Origin: Leptospira ainazelensis
Lineage (GTDB): Bacteria > Spirochaetota > Leptospiria > Leptospirales > Leptospiraceae
Length of the DNA stretch: 64,000 nucleotides
Direction: 5' to 3'
NCBI RefSeq assembly: GCF_016918785.1
Contig: NZ_JAFFPT010000072.1
Location: 186,001 to 250,000, forward strand
The position numbers and the translations under genes are program-made. Positions 25,393 through 33,966 of the stretch are shown here, one piece after another. The notes below the pieces were generated by a model, which saw nothing but the letters and a program-made list of their open reading frames with translations, was not told the origin of the DNA and did not search any database. Each line of letters starts with the position of its first letter. The first letter of the stretch is position 1.

Positions 25393-27315
25393 ATGAAGAT
25401 AAGATTGATATCCTTTAGATGTTTTTATTTATTCTTATTCGCCGTAATCTTGGCGACGAATTGTAAAGGGGGAGCTTCCACTGCGACGCTTGCGTCCGAC
25501 GCGGCGAAACGAGTTTACGTAGCTCCCGGAGATAAGGACGAAGTCTACGCATTTTTATCGGGAGGGTTTAGCGGGCAGATGTCGGTCTACGGAGTTCCAT
25601 CGACTCGTTTGTTTAAAATCATTCCGGTTTTTTCGGTCTTCCCTGAAAACGGATACGGTTATGACGAAGAAACTAAGAACATGTTAAAAACTTCTTACGG
25701 TTACGTTCCTTGGGATGACAGTCATCACATCGAAGCTTCCATGACCGATGGAAAACAGGACGGCAGATGGTTGTTTATGAACGCAAACAACACTCCCAGA
25801 TTGGCGAGGATCGATCTGAAATCCTTCGAAACCAAGGAGATCATCGAAATTCCCAATACCGCGGGAAATCACGCGTCTCCGTTTGCGACTGAGAATACCG
25901 AATACTTGATGGCCGCCACCAGATTCTCCATACCGATACCACAAAGCAGCGTTAAGGTGGAAGAATTTTCCAAAGGAGCGTTCAAAGGTACTATCACCAT
26001 GGTAAAGGTCGATCCGAAGTCGGGAAGACTTTCGATCGAATTACAGGTGTTAGTTCCCGGATTCAATTACGATCTTTCGCATTGTGGAAAGAATAAATCG
26101 CACGACTGGTGTTTTTTTACGAGCTATAACTCCGAACAGGCTCACAAGATGTTGGAAGTGGGAGCTTCTAAAAACGATAAGGATTATATCTTGGCCTTTA
26201 ACTGGGTGCGTGCAAAACAATGTCTGGATCAGGGAAAGGCGAGCAATTTCGGCGGAGAATACTATAGAAATTTTCTTCCTGAAAATCAACCCGCCGTGTC
26301 CGAAAAGTTGAGCGGAGTTAAGATGCTCCAACCGAAGGATTGTCCCGGTATTATGTATTACATGCCGACGCCCAAAAGTCCGCACGGAACGGATGTGGAT
26401 CCAAGCGGAGAATATATCGTTGGCGGAGGTAAACTGGCGACGGTGATTCCGGTGCATTCTTTTTCAAAACTGATGGAAGTAAAGGATAAACCGGATCATA
26501 GATCGGGAGAAATTTCGAATATTCCGGTTTTGAAATATGAATCCACTTTGGCCGGAGAGGTTAAGAAACCGTGTTTAGGACCGTTGCACACCGAGTTTGA
26601 CGGAAAAGGTTTTGCATATACTTCCTGTTTTGTGAGTTCGGAAGTGATCAAATGGGAATTGGGCACTTGGGAAGTGGTTCAACATCTTCCGGCTTATTAC
26701 AGCGTAGGTCACTTGTCTATCGTAGGCGGCAGCTCCAAGGATCCTTATGGAAAGTATCTCATCGCGTTGAATAAGATCACTAAGGACAGATATCTTCCAG
26801 TAGGAATGGAACTTCCTCAAAGCGCTCAACTCTACGATATCTCGGGAGGAAAGGCTGAACTCTTATCCGATTTTCCGACCGTGGGAGAACCACACTATTC
26901 ACAGATGATTCCCGCAAAACTTTTGATGGATAAGGCGGTAAAGATCTATCCTTTGGAAGAGAACAAACATCCTTACGCGGTTAAGAATGAAAAAGACGCT
27001 CGGGTAGTGAGAGAGGGAAACACGGTGAGAGTGTATATGACTCAGATCCGGTCACACTTCAAACCCGATATCATCGAAGTAAAAAGAGGAGACACGGTTT
27101 ACTTTCACGTCACCAACTTGGAACAGGACTTCGATATTCCCCACGGTTTTGCGATCGGAGGAGCTCCGGATATGCCGAACCTTCTGATCATGCCGGGTCA
27201 AACAAGAACCTTCAAGTGGCAGGCTTCTAAACCGGGGATCTTTCCTTTCTACTGCACTGATTTCTGTTCAGCTCTTCACCAAGAGATGCAACAATACATC
27301 AGGGTCAGTCAGTAA
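25393..27315 (+). CDS. nosZ: Nitrous-oxide reductase, clade II (Sec-type)
   Basis: 640 aa. The N-terminus is a Sec signal with a lipobox-like LATNC and no twin Arg, so export is by Sec, the mark of clade II (atypical) NosZ. The seven-bladed CuZ domain shows DDSHHIEASMTDG and HGTDVDPSGEYI-type His sites. The C-terminal cupredoxin CuA domain ends in FYCTDFCSALHQEM with ligands C621, C625, H629 and M632. The reaction is N2O + 2 e- + 2 H+ to N2 + H2O in the periplasm. If the Cys is lipidated the enzyme would be membrane-anchored. It sits in a tight seven-gene operon behind an FNR-type promoter. Confidence 0.95.
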   Translation: MKIRLISFRCFYLFLFAVILATNCKGGASTATLASDAAKRVYVAPGDKDEVYAFLSGGFSGQMSVYGVPSTRLFKIIPVFSVFPENGYGYDEETKNMLKTSYGYVPWDDSHHIEASMTDGKQDGRWLFMNANNTPRLARIDLKSFETKEIIEIPNTAGNHASPFATENTEYLMAATRFSIPIPQSSVKVEEFSKGAFKGTITMVKVDPKSGRLSIELQVLVPGFNYDLSHCGKNKSHDWCFFTSYNSEQAHKMLEVGASKNDKDYILAFNWVRAKQCLDQGKASNFGGEYYRNFLPENQPAVSEKLSGVKMLQPKDCPGIMYYMPTPKSPHGTDVDPSGEYIVGGGKLATVIPVHSFSKLMEVKDKPDHRSGEISNIPVLKYESTLAGEVKKPCLGPLHTEFDGKGFAYTSCFVSSEVIKWELGTWEVVQHLPAYYSVGHLSIVGGSSKDPYGKYLIALNKITKDRYLPVGMELPQSAQLYDISGGKAELLSDFPTVGEPHYSQMIPAKLLMDKAVKIYPLEENKHPYAVKNEKDARVVREGNTVRVYMTQIRSHFKPDIIEVKRGDTVYFHVTNLEQDFDIPHGFAIGGAPDMPNLLIMPGQTRTFKWQASKPGIFPFYCTDFCSALHQEMQQYIRVSQ

Positions 27316-27327
27316 ATAGGCCGCGCA

Positions 27328-27936
27328 ATGAAAGGTCTATTCTTCAACAAGCTAACGAACGTTCACCGACTCCTAATCTTAGGGGTCGGTCTCGTTTTAA
27401 TATCGGTGTTCTTTATTCCGGTATGGTATATCTCCTTAGCGGCTCCTCAATATCCGGAAGGACTCGGGATGCGGATCTGGATTCATAAGGTAACCGGCGC
27501 GACTCCTTACGATTTACAAAACATTAATTTACTAAATCATTACATTGGAATGCACGAGATCGTATCGGATTCGATTCCTGAATTATTGTTTATGCCGTAT
27601 GTCCTGGGTTATTTGATCGTAGGAGCCTTTTTTACCGCGCTTTTTCCAAGGGTTTATATGGTTTTATTGGGAATTTTCAATTTTGTACTGCTCGGTATCG
27701 TGGGTTTGGCGGATTTTTGGCGTTGGGAATACAACTACGGCCACAATCTCAATCCGGAAGCGCCGATCATCGTTCCAGGCATGGCGTATCAACCGCCTCT
27801 ACTCGGTTGTAAGGAAATGTTAAACATCACGGCTTGTAGTTTTCCTTCCTGGGGGGGAATCGTTTTGTTGAGCGCGATTTCGATTCTTATCCTGATTTTT
27901 GTTCGGGAAAGGAACCGCTCCAAAAATGAAGTTTAG
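27328..27936 (+). CDS. nos-operon membrane protein of unknown function (NosB-like position)
   Basis: 202 aa with four hydrophobic helices (about 15-35, 85-105, 110-130, 180-197). Conserved-looking features are LNHYIGMHEI between helices 1 and 2, FWRWEYNYGHNLNPEAPI, and an extracytoplasmic GCKEMLNITACS loop with two Cys. The position directly after nosZ matches the polytopic NosB-type protein of clade II clusters, whose function is unknown. His, Met and Cys in the loops would suit copper handling, but this is inference. nosL overlaps its 3' end by 11 bp. Confidence 0.65.
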   Translation: MKGLFFNKLTNVHRLLILGVGLVLISVFFIPVWYISLAAPQYPEGLGMRIWIHKVTGATPYDLQNINLLNHYIGMHEIVSDSIPELLFMPYVLGYLIVGAFFTALFPRVYMVLLGIFNFVLLGIVGLADFWRWEYNYGHNLNPEAPIIVPGMAYQPPLLGCKEMLNITACSFPSWGGIVLLSAISILILIFVRERNRSKNEV

Positions 27937-28357
27937 AATTTCCTTATGGACGTTTACTTTCGTTCTTTGGAGTTTTGTCTTCTGCGGAACGAAAGAACCC
28001 GTGATTCCGGAACGTGGAAAGGAGAAGTGTTCCCATTGTTCTATGTCCATAGTGGATATGAGGTTCCACTCCCAGCTGCTTACTGATAAGGGAAGACGGT
28101 ATTATTTTGATTCCATAGAATGTCTACGATCTTATAAGGAAAATTTGAGGGATAAAAAAATCCATTCCTGGGTAACGGATTATGAAAATTCAACTCGAAT
28201 GTTAAGCGAAGAGGAGGCGGCCATCGTTCAGTCCGCAGAAATTCATTCTCCTATGGGAATGGGATTGGTTGCGTTTTCATCTTTGGAAAAAGCTCGCGAG
28301 TATCTGAAAAATCACAAAGGTTCCATCATTAGGCCCGAGACAAAAAATAAAGAATAG
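27926..28357 (+). CDS. nosL: Copper-binding lipoprotein NosL
   Basis: 143 aa from the ATG at 27926, which overlaps the preceding gene by 11 bp; an upstream in-frame start would add nine residues only. The signal ends in SFVFC, a probable lipobox. The Cu(I)-binding motif of NosL is seen as CSHCSM, followed by DMRFHSQLLTDKGRRYYFDS and an MGMGLVAFSS segment. NosL delivers copper to NosZ in the periplasm together with NosDFY. nosD starts 1 bp after its stop. Confidence 0.88.
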   Translation: MKFRISLWTFTFVLWSFVFCGTKEPVIPERGKEKCSHCSMSIVDMRFHSQLLTDKGRRYYFDSIECLRSYKENLRDKKIHSWVTDYENSTRMLSEEEAAIVQSAEIHSPMGMGLVAFSSLEKAREYLKNHKGSIIRPETKNKE

Positions 28358-28358
28358 A

Positions 28359-29636
28359 ATGAGAAAGGATTCAAAACAAAAATATTTTGCAAATCGGAGA
28401 ATTCTCTCCGGATTCTTTTTTTTATTTTGTTTGAGCGGATTCGCGGAGGATCTGCACTCAAAGGAAATTCAAGTTTGTCTCCGTTGCCCCATAAATTCGA
28501 TACAGAAGGCGATCGATTCCGCAAGTCCGGGAGATAAAATCCGGATCGAAACGGGGCTTTACGAAGAGTCTTCGATCATCGTAAACAAACCCGTCGCTAT
28601 AGAAGGTTCATCGGACGCGGTGATCGACGGAAAAAAAAACAAACACGTGATCGACGTTCAGTCCAATCAAGTCACGATCAAAAATCTAAAAATCAGGGGA
28701 AGCGAAATCTCCGATACGAAAGAATTCGCGGGAGTTCACGCGGAAAAAGTGCAAGGATGTTTATTCGAGAATTTGGTTTTTGAAGACAATACCTATGCGC
28801 TTTATCTTGCGGAAGTGGACGGATGTAGCCTACTAAACAATCGCTCGAACGGAAACGCTGAAAACGAAGTTTCGGGAGGAAATGGAATCCATCTCTGGTC
28901 CTCCAAAAACGTTCGAATCGAAGGTAACAAATTGGAACGTCATCGAGACGGAATCTATTTGGAATTTTCATCGAATCTCAAAATTGAAAAGAATATTTCC
29001 AAAAACAATATACGTTACGGAATGCACTTTATGTTTTCTTCGGATAACGATTTTAGAAAGAATAGGTTCGAACAAAACTCCGCGGGTGTTGCCGTAATGT
29101 ATAGTAAAAATATTCTCATCGAGGATAACGTCTTCGCAAACAACTGGGGAGAAAGTTCCTACGGATTACTTCTGAAGGAAATTTCGGACAGCATTCTCGT
29201 AAAAAATACGTTTCAGAACAATACGATCGCCATCTTTGCCGACGGTTCTAACCGAAATTATTTTACATACAATGAGATCATAAATAACGGATGGGGAATC
29301 CGGGTTTTGGGAAACAGCGATCGGAATATCTTTGCCAAAAACGATTTCAAAGAGAACGTCTTTGATATCAGCACGAATACAAAGAAGACTACAAATACGT
29401 TTCAAGAAAACTATTGGGACGGTTACAAAGGTTATGATTTGAATCGGGATCGATACGGAGATGTTTCACACAAGCCGATTCATTTTTTCGGCTACTGGGT
29501 GGCTGTGTATCCGTTTTTGATGGTTCTATATCAATCGCCGGTCGTGATTTTTTTACAGGGAATCGAAAACGCGTTTCCGATCGTGACTCCGATCGATTTT
29601 GAAGATCCAAGACCGAGTATGGGAGCGAATCTATGA
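28359..29636 (+). CDS. nosD: Periplasmic parallel beta-helix protein NosD
   Basis: 425 aa. A Sec signal peptide (about residues 1-30) is followed by the NosD/CASH right-handed beta-helix with many N-x-I/L-x-x-N rungs such as NGIHLWSSKNVRIEGNKLER and GIYLEFSSNLKIEKNISKNN. NosD is the periplasmic part of the NosDFY complex, which passes copper from NosL to NosZ. Its 3' end overlaps nosF by the tetranucleotide ATGA (29633-29636). Confidence 0.92.
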   Translation: MRKDSKQKYFANRRILSGFFFLFCLSGFAEDLHSKEIQVCLRCPINSIQKAIDSASPGDKIRIETGLYEESSIIVNKPVAIEGSSDAVIDGKKNKHVIDVQSNQVTIKNLKIRGSEISDTKEFAGVHAEKVQGCLFENLVFEDNTYALYLAEVDGCSLLNNRSNGNAENEVSGGNGIHLWSSKNVRIEGNKLERHRDGIYLEFSSNLKIEKNISKNNIRYGMHFMFSSDNDFRKNRFEQNSAGVAVMYSKNILIEDNVFANNWGESSYGLLLKEISDSILVKNTFQNNTIAIFADGSNRNYFTYNEIINNGWGIRVLGNSDRNIFAKNDFKENVFDISTNTKKTTNTFQENYWDGYKGYDLNRDRYGDVSHKPIHFFGYWVAVYPFLMVLYQSPVVIFLQGIENAFPIVTPIDFEDPRPSMGANL

Positions 29637-30352
29637 TTCAGGTGAAGAACTTAGAAGTCGTTTACGGATCTACCGTAGCGGTCCGCGATCTTTCTTTTGT
29701 CGCGGAAGGCGGTTCCATTCTTTCCGTCATCGGTCCGAATGGATCGGGAAAAAGTTCCTTACTAAAAAGTTTGATCGGACTCGTTACGCCGAAGAAGGGA
29801 AAAATCGAGATAGAAAAAAATACGATCCTCAATACGGATCCGGACGTTTCCGCGATCGGGTATATGCCTCAGTCTCCGTTCTTCCCAAAAAATCTGAAGG
29901 TAAAAGAATTGATCGAATTTTTCAAAAGACTAGAAGCGGTAGACACGAGCGATTTTCCCGCGTTATACGAAATCTTGGGTCTAAAAGAATACGAAGATCA
30001 GAGGTTTGGGTCGTTGTCCGGCGGCACTAAACAAAAAGTGAATATACTCCAGTGTTTTTCTACAAAAAAATCGATCTATATCGTGGACGAACCTACCGCG
30101 AGTTTGGATCCGTATATCTCGCATCTGTTAAAAGATCTGTTAAAGCGAAAAAAAGAAGAGGGCGCCCTGGTGATTTTTTCGACTCATATTTTAAACGAGG
30201 TCGAAGAGGTTTCGGATCGTTTTTTGCTGATGGCGGAAGGGCGATTGTTGCTCGACGAATCTCCCAAAACGTTTATAGAGAAGAATCAAAAAGAAAATCT
30301 ACAATCCACACTGATGGAATTTTGGAACAAAGAATTTTTAAAAACACAATGA
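29633..30352 (+). CDS. nosF: NosF ATPase of the NosDFY complex
   Basis: 239 aa. Walker A GPNGSGKSS, Q-loop in IGYMPQSPFFP, signature LSGGTKQKV, Walker B YIVDEPTASLDP and switch His in IFSTHILNEVEEV. It is the cytoplasmic ATP-hydrolysing subunit that drives conformational change in NosY and NosD. Overlaps nosD at the start and nosY at the end, both by 4 bp. Confidence 0.93.
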   Translation: MIQVKNLEVVYGSTVAVRDLSFVAEGGSILSVIGPNGSGKSSLLKSLIGLVTPKKGKIEIEKNTILNTDPDVSAIGYMPQSPFFPKNLKVKELIEFFKRLEAVDTSDFPALYEILGLKEYEDQRFGSLSGGTKQKVNILQCFSTKKSIYIVDEPTASLDPYISHLLKDLLKRKKEEGALVIFSTHILNEVEEVSDRFLLMAEGRLLLDESPKTFIEKNQKENLQSTLMEFWNKEFLKTQ

Positions 30353-31134
30353 TAGAAATCCTAATATTCGAATTGAGAGAGAACTTCCGAAGCCGTTGGT
30401 TGTTTGTATATACCGGTTTTCTGGCTCTGTCTGTTTCCGCGCTCAATTATTTCGGAGACGAAAACGGAACAAGGCTGATCACCAGTCTTATGAACATAGT
30501 TTTACTCATCGTTCCTTTGTTTGCGATTTCCTTTGCGGGGTTGTCCTTTTTAGAGTCGATTCCGTTTGCGGAAGTGTTGCTTTCCAAGTCGGTAACGAGA
30601 ACCGAATATTTTTTCGGAAAATACTTAGGGGTTTCCCTTTCCCTTTCTTTGGGTCTTGTAGTCGGAGTCGGAGTCCCCGGGGTTTTATCTTTTTACTCGG
30701 ATCTAACATTTTTGATTCTATTTCTCGAATTGATCGTTTTCGGTTTAACATTGGTATTTATCTTCGTTTCACTCGCGTTTTTATTGTCCTCTTTTTTCAA
30801 AAAAGGGGAATTGATCATTTCCGGCGCTCTCCTTATCTGGTTGTACTTTTTTATATTCTTTGATTCCATCGTATTTATGTTAAGCGTTTATTTGGGAGAA
30901 TATCCGGTGGAAATTCCTTCCTTGATCATCATCCTATTCAATCCGATCGATTTGGTTCGCATCGTTATGGTTCTTCAGACAAAGGCCTCGGTTCTTCTCG
31001 GTTTTTCCGGTGCGTTTTTGCTAAAGACGATCGGACTGAAATCGGTGATTCTTCTTTCGATTCTATTTCTTTCGGGATGGATTACGGTTCCGCTCTGGAT
31101 TTCCTATAAGAAATTTATCAAACGGAACTTTTAA
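30349..31134 (+). CDS. nosY: NosY membrane permease of the NosDFY complex
   Basis: 261 aa with six hydrophobic helices. The ATG at 30349 overlaps the nosF stop (ATGA) and fixes the start; the frame is open further upstream but only inside nosF. The segment FLESIPFAEVLLSKSVTRTEYFFGKYLG is the cytoplasmic coupling region known from NosY-type permeases. It ends the seven-gene nosC-Z-x-L-D-F-Y operon. nosR, nosG and nosH are not present in the window. Confidence 0.9.
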   Translation: MIEILIFELRENFRSRWLFVYTGFLALSVSALNYFGDENGTRLITSLMNIVLLIVPLFAISFAGLSFLESIPFAEVLLSKSVTRTEYFFGKYLGVSLSLSLGLVVGVGVPGVLSFYSDLTFLILFLELIVFGLTLVFIFVSLAFLLSSFFKKGELIISGALLIWLYFFIFFDSIVFMLSVYLGEYPVEIPSLIIILFNPIDLVRIVMVLQTKASVLLGFSGAFLLKTIGLKSVILLSILFLSGWITVPLWISYKKFIKRNF

Positions 31135-31205
31135 TAAATTCAATCTTTAAAAAATTCAAATATTCTAAAAAATAGATATATCCTGGAGAATCGGACACGG
31201 CATTT

Positions 31206-32378
31206 TTATTCGAGTTGAAATTGCACAAACAGATTGATTGTGGATTGAACCGCAATCTGCGGTCCGTTTAGGTGTTGATAAAAAGGTCTTCCCGCCTCGA
31301 CGCCGAACTTTGTTCCCCGAAAGGGGCCTTCGTGAATCAAAAAATTCAGTCCCACGAACGCGTCTGATCGATTGCCGCCTTGACGATTTGGATCATTCTG
31401 TGGATCCATTTTCGGGTCCAAGGAAGAATCCCTTCCTCGAAGATTCTCCCATTGATTCGATTGTACTCTTACGGAAAAACTCATCCACTGCAATATCGAA
31501 TACGCGATCCAAGCAGTGGATTCGTATCGATTTCCAAAGCGATAGTTGTTTTGATTTTTGGAACTTCTTAGATTCGCAGACGAATTGATTCCCCAAGAAA
31601 ATCGATCCGACTTTCCCGTATAAGTAATACCCGGTTGATAGTTGATCGTTCCTGTTCCCGGTTGCATGTTGTATGGAACTTTTTGTTTTCCCATCATCGG
31701 CATCCAATCGCTTTCATCGACGGATCCCGTCGGAAGCGAAACTCCGAAGTTTAAAAAGAAATCATGATCTTCTCTTTTGAAAAAACGGTGAGCGATCGAG
31801 AAGGAGATATCTCCGATTCCTCCCGAGGACATATCGGAGCGATCAAAATTGCTAGTTTCCATCACCATCTTGTTCTTCACGATCGGAAGCATAAACATAA
31901 ACATCGTATCGTCGGTAAGACCATACATAACGTTTGCCATATACATTTCCATCGTCATCGATTTAGGAATCGACATGTATCGATATTCGTTCAAAGAAGT
32001 TTGAGGAACACTCTCGCCTCCAGTAAGAATGCTTCCGGAAGGCATCGCCACGGACGGATCGAATTGGGGAAACCAAAGCGTTTCCAGATCGCCGATGGGT
32101 TTGTTTCCCATGGATAAACCCGACATCCGCATCGTCATCGATCGAAAATCAATAATCCAAGTTTCTTTTTTATGAAGATGAGGAGCCATAACTCCGGCGG
32201 GTGCGACTTGGTCGGCTCGTTCCTGGTGTATATGCTGAGTTTCGTCATTCTTTTGTTTGGAATCATCGTCGAGATGATGTTCGTGGAATTCCTTTACCGC
32301 TTTGTCTTTATCCGCAAGTAGCGGATAAACGTAAGAAGACAATAAAAGAAATGTAAGAATTTTTAAAGCATAAGACAT
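31206..32378 (-). CDS. Met/His-rich outer-membrane beta-barrel protein, probably metal-linked
   Basis: 390 aa. Signal peptide (about 1-22) is followed by a His/Asp-rich linker (EFHEHHLDDDSKQ) and Met clusters: RSMTMRMSGLSMGNKP, SMTMEMYMANVMYG and MFMFMLPIV. The remaining sequence alternates polar and hydrophobic residues and ends in LFVQFQLE, with a terminal strand typical of outer-membrane barrels. Met- and His-rich motifs are known copper ligands in Cu proteins. It shares an operon (46 bp apart) with the lipoprotein gene behind an FNR-type promoter and is convergent with nosY, so supply or tolerance of copper for NosZ is a fair hypothesis. I do not recall a named family. Confidence 0.65.
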   Translation of the reverse strand: MSYALKILTFLLLSSYVYPLLADKDKAVKEFHEHHLDDDSKQKNDETQHIHQERADQVAPAGVMAPHLHKKETWIIDFRSMTMRMSGLSMGNKPIGDLETLWFPQFDPSVAMPSGSILTGGESVPQTSLNEYRYMSIPKSMTMEMYMANVMYGLTDDTMFMFMLPIVKNKMVMETSNFDRSDMSSGGIGDISFSIAHRFFKREDHDFFLNFGVSLPTGSVDESDWMPMMGKQKVPYNMQPGTGTINYQPGITYTGKSDRFSWGINSSANLRSSKNQNNYRFGNRYESTAWIAYSILQWMSFSVRVQSNQWENLRGRDSSLDPKMDPQNDPNRQGGNRSDAFVGLNFLIHEGPFRGTKFGVEAGRPFYQHLNGPQIAVQSTINLFVQFQLE

Positions 32379-32424
32379 TTTGAATTACCATTGGATTTGT
32401 TTAAAACGGCCTCCAGTGTGAAGG

Positions 32425-33216
32425 TTAATCGATTTGGGAAACGATTCCGCCGATCGTGAACGAAGTTACCGTGGCTCCGTTGAGAACAAAACCTACCTTG
32501 TTACCTGAAAAAGTAGGCACGTTCATCATTTGCATGACGGGGAACATCATCATCGAATTTCTTTCGGTAAGGCTGACTTCGTTACAGGCTTTGGGCCAGG
32601 CGTTGATCCATTGCTGAGATTCGGCAAACTGAAAGTCTATGCAGTAAATATAATTCACTTGCGGATTCAGCGCGGCTGTTCCCTTGTTTGTTGTCGTAAA
32701 GCCGCCCAACAGACTCGAATAGAATTCCTCTTTTTTAGATTCGCTGAGCCGAACCGCCGGACCGCTCAGTGTGAAATCGGATCCGATTCCGTAGGAATAA
32801 ATTTCGAGACTTCCACCCGTTTTAAGGGAGAATGAAACTTCGATATTGGTCCCACCTTCCGAAATCGGGAGAGAATGGGCGGAGCTTGTAGCAAACATAC
32901 TCGCGCCGGATTGACCTGAAAGTCCGGGACTCAACTTCGAAGAATTTGCAATCAAACCTAATTTAGAAAGTTCCTCGACGTTACAAGAGTTGATTTCGAA
33001 CTTGGTTCTTTTGCTCTTCACGTAGGTCAGAGTATTCGGGATCGGCGCGGCAGAATTTACCGAACAGCCCACTTTTTGAGGAGCGCCTCCCAATAAAACC
33101 AATTGGAATAATTGTTGTTCGATTTGATTTCCGCTCCGAGCGGATTGGAATTGAGAACATCCTATCGAAAGGATAAAAGATAAGATAATTATAAAATTCT
33201 TAAAAACATAATACAT
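32425..33216 (-). CDS. Lipoprotein of unknown function, FNR-box controlled
   Basis: 263 aa. Signal peptide with lipobox LSIGC (Cys about 20). The mature part contains three more Cys spaced along it (KVGCSVN, INSCNVEE, YIYCIDF, KACNEVS) and a Met-rich run MMMFPVMQMMN near the C-terminus. No known domain is recognised. It is the first gene of a two-gene unit with the Met/His-rich outer-membrane protein, and the TTGAT box plus TAAGAT lies about 70-110 bp upstream. Shared Met-richness suggests the two products act on the same metal or partner. Confidence 0.65.
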   Translation of the reverse strand: MYYVFKNFIIILSFILSIGCSQFQSARSGNQIEQQLFQLVLLGGAPQKVGCSVNSAAPIPNTLTYVKSKRTKFEINSCNVEELSKLGLIANSSKLSPGLSGQSGASMFATSSAHSLPISEGGTNIEVSFSLKTGGSLEIYSYGIGSDFTLSGPAVRLSESKKEEFYSSLLGGFTTTNKGTAALNPQVNYIYCIDFQFAESQQWINAWPKACNEVSLTERNSMMMFPVMQMMNVPTFSGNKVGFVLNGATVTSFTIGGIVSQID

Positions 33217-33283
33217 GGAAACATCCTTAAAATGATCGTAGAAAACTTATTTTAAATTCCTATTTTCGGGTTCTGTTTTAAAA

Positions 33284-33325
33284 ATCTTATTCCTTTTGCG
33301 AGTCTTTCTCATTGATCCGGATCAA
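33284..33325 (-). promoter_or_regulatory. FNR/DNR-type box and -10 for the lipoprotein/OMP pair
   Basis: Perfect TTGATCCGGATCAA (33312-33325) and on the minus strand, 22 bp further, TAAGAT (33289-33284) as a -10-like hexamer (4 of 6). Lies back to back with a second box at 33355-33368 serving the other strand; the two box centres are 43 bp apart. Confidence 0.7.
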
Positions 33326-33354
33326 GGAAAGTCAGTTCGGAAAGATTCTTCACG

Positions 33355-33396
33355 TTGATTTAGATCAATGCTAAAAGATGGAAACGATGGTATATT
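33355..33396 (+). promoter_or_regulatory. FNR/DNR-type box and -10 for the PAS/FadL/cytochrome genes
   Basis: Perfect TTGATTTAGATCAA (33355-33368) and, 22 bp later, TATATT (33391-33396). Predicted transcription start is near 33403, about 54 bp before the chosen ATG at 33457. Confidence 0.78.
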
Positions 33397-33456
33397 GTTT
33401 GTGAATCATTGAGTTTGAATCTGTTAGACCTTCGGCAAGGCCAACGGGAGGCGAGT

Positions 33457-33921
33457 ATGACTCACGATGTTTGTTATATCCAAAACGAATTGGAAAAGGC
33501 GGAAGAACGTCTATTAAAACGGTTAAGGACTAATCAGAATAAAAATCAGAATTTTTTTGAAATCGAATGCGGTTTGGATTCTGAGGGTTTGATTTTAGAA
33601 ATGAGTTCTCAATCTTTGCAGCTCCTGCAATTCGGTCCTTCTGAAATGATCGGAATGAATTTGGAAATTTTTATCCGCGACGGCGATCTTCCAAAATGGA
33701 GAAATATTTTAATCCGAATTTTGGACCGGAATTCGGTGATTCACACGGAACTCAGTCATAAAAGAAAATACGACGGAATTGTTGTGTTTCGTTGGTCTTT
33801 TTTTATGGACGACGACGGAGTTATTCATTGTAAGGCGAAAGACGAAGCCGGATTTTTAAAAAGCATCCTGGAGGAATTGATTCTTACGAAAGAGATCAAT
33901 CAAATCCGATGCCTTCTGTAA
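33457..33921 (+). CDS. Small single-PAS-domain protein
   Basis: 154 aa from the ATG at 33457, which has GGGAGG at 8 bp; a TTG 48 bp upstream is possible but would sit almost at the predicted transcription start. The N-terminal 35 residues are a charged helix. A PAS-like core follows: GLDSEGLILEMSSQSLQLLQ, EMIGMNLEIFIRDGDL and RWSFFMDDDGVIHCKAKDEA. No kinase, cyclase or HTH output domain is attached, so it would have to work through a partner. Because it is behind an FNR-type box it may sense redox or a gas ligand. Downstream are the FadL-like and cytochrome c'-like genes. Confidence 0.65.
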   Translation: MTHDVCYIQNELEKAEERLLKRLRTNQNKNQNFFEIECGLDSEGLILEMSSQSLQLLQFGPSEMIGMNLEIFIRDGDLPKWRNILIRILDRNSVIHTELSHKRKYDGIVVFRWSFFMDDDGVIHCKAKDEAGFLKSILEELILTKEINQIRCLL

Positions 33922-33966
33922 CGAACAAATTTATAAATAGGTTAGAATTATAAAAATTATGTTTTT

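Noticed and set aside
30052..30348. Upstream extension of the nosY frame
   Set aside because: It lies inside nosF in another frame; the ATGA overlap at 30349 gives the normal NosY length and N-terminus.
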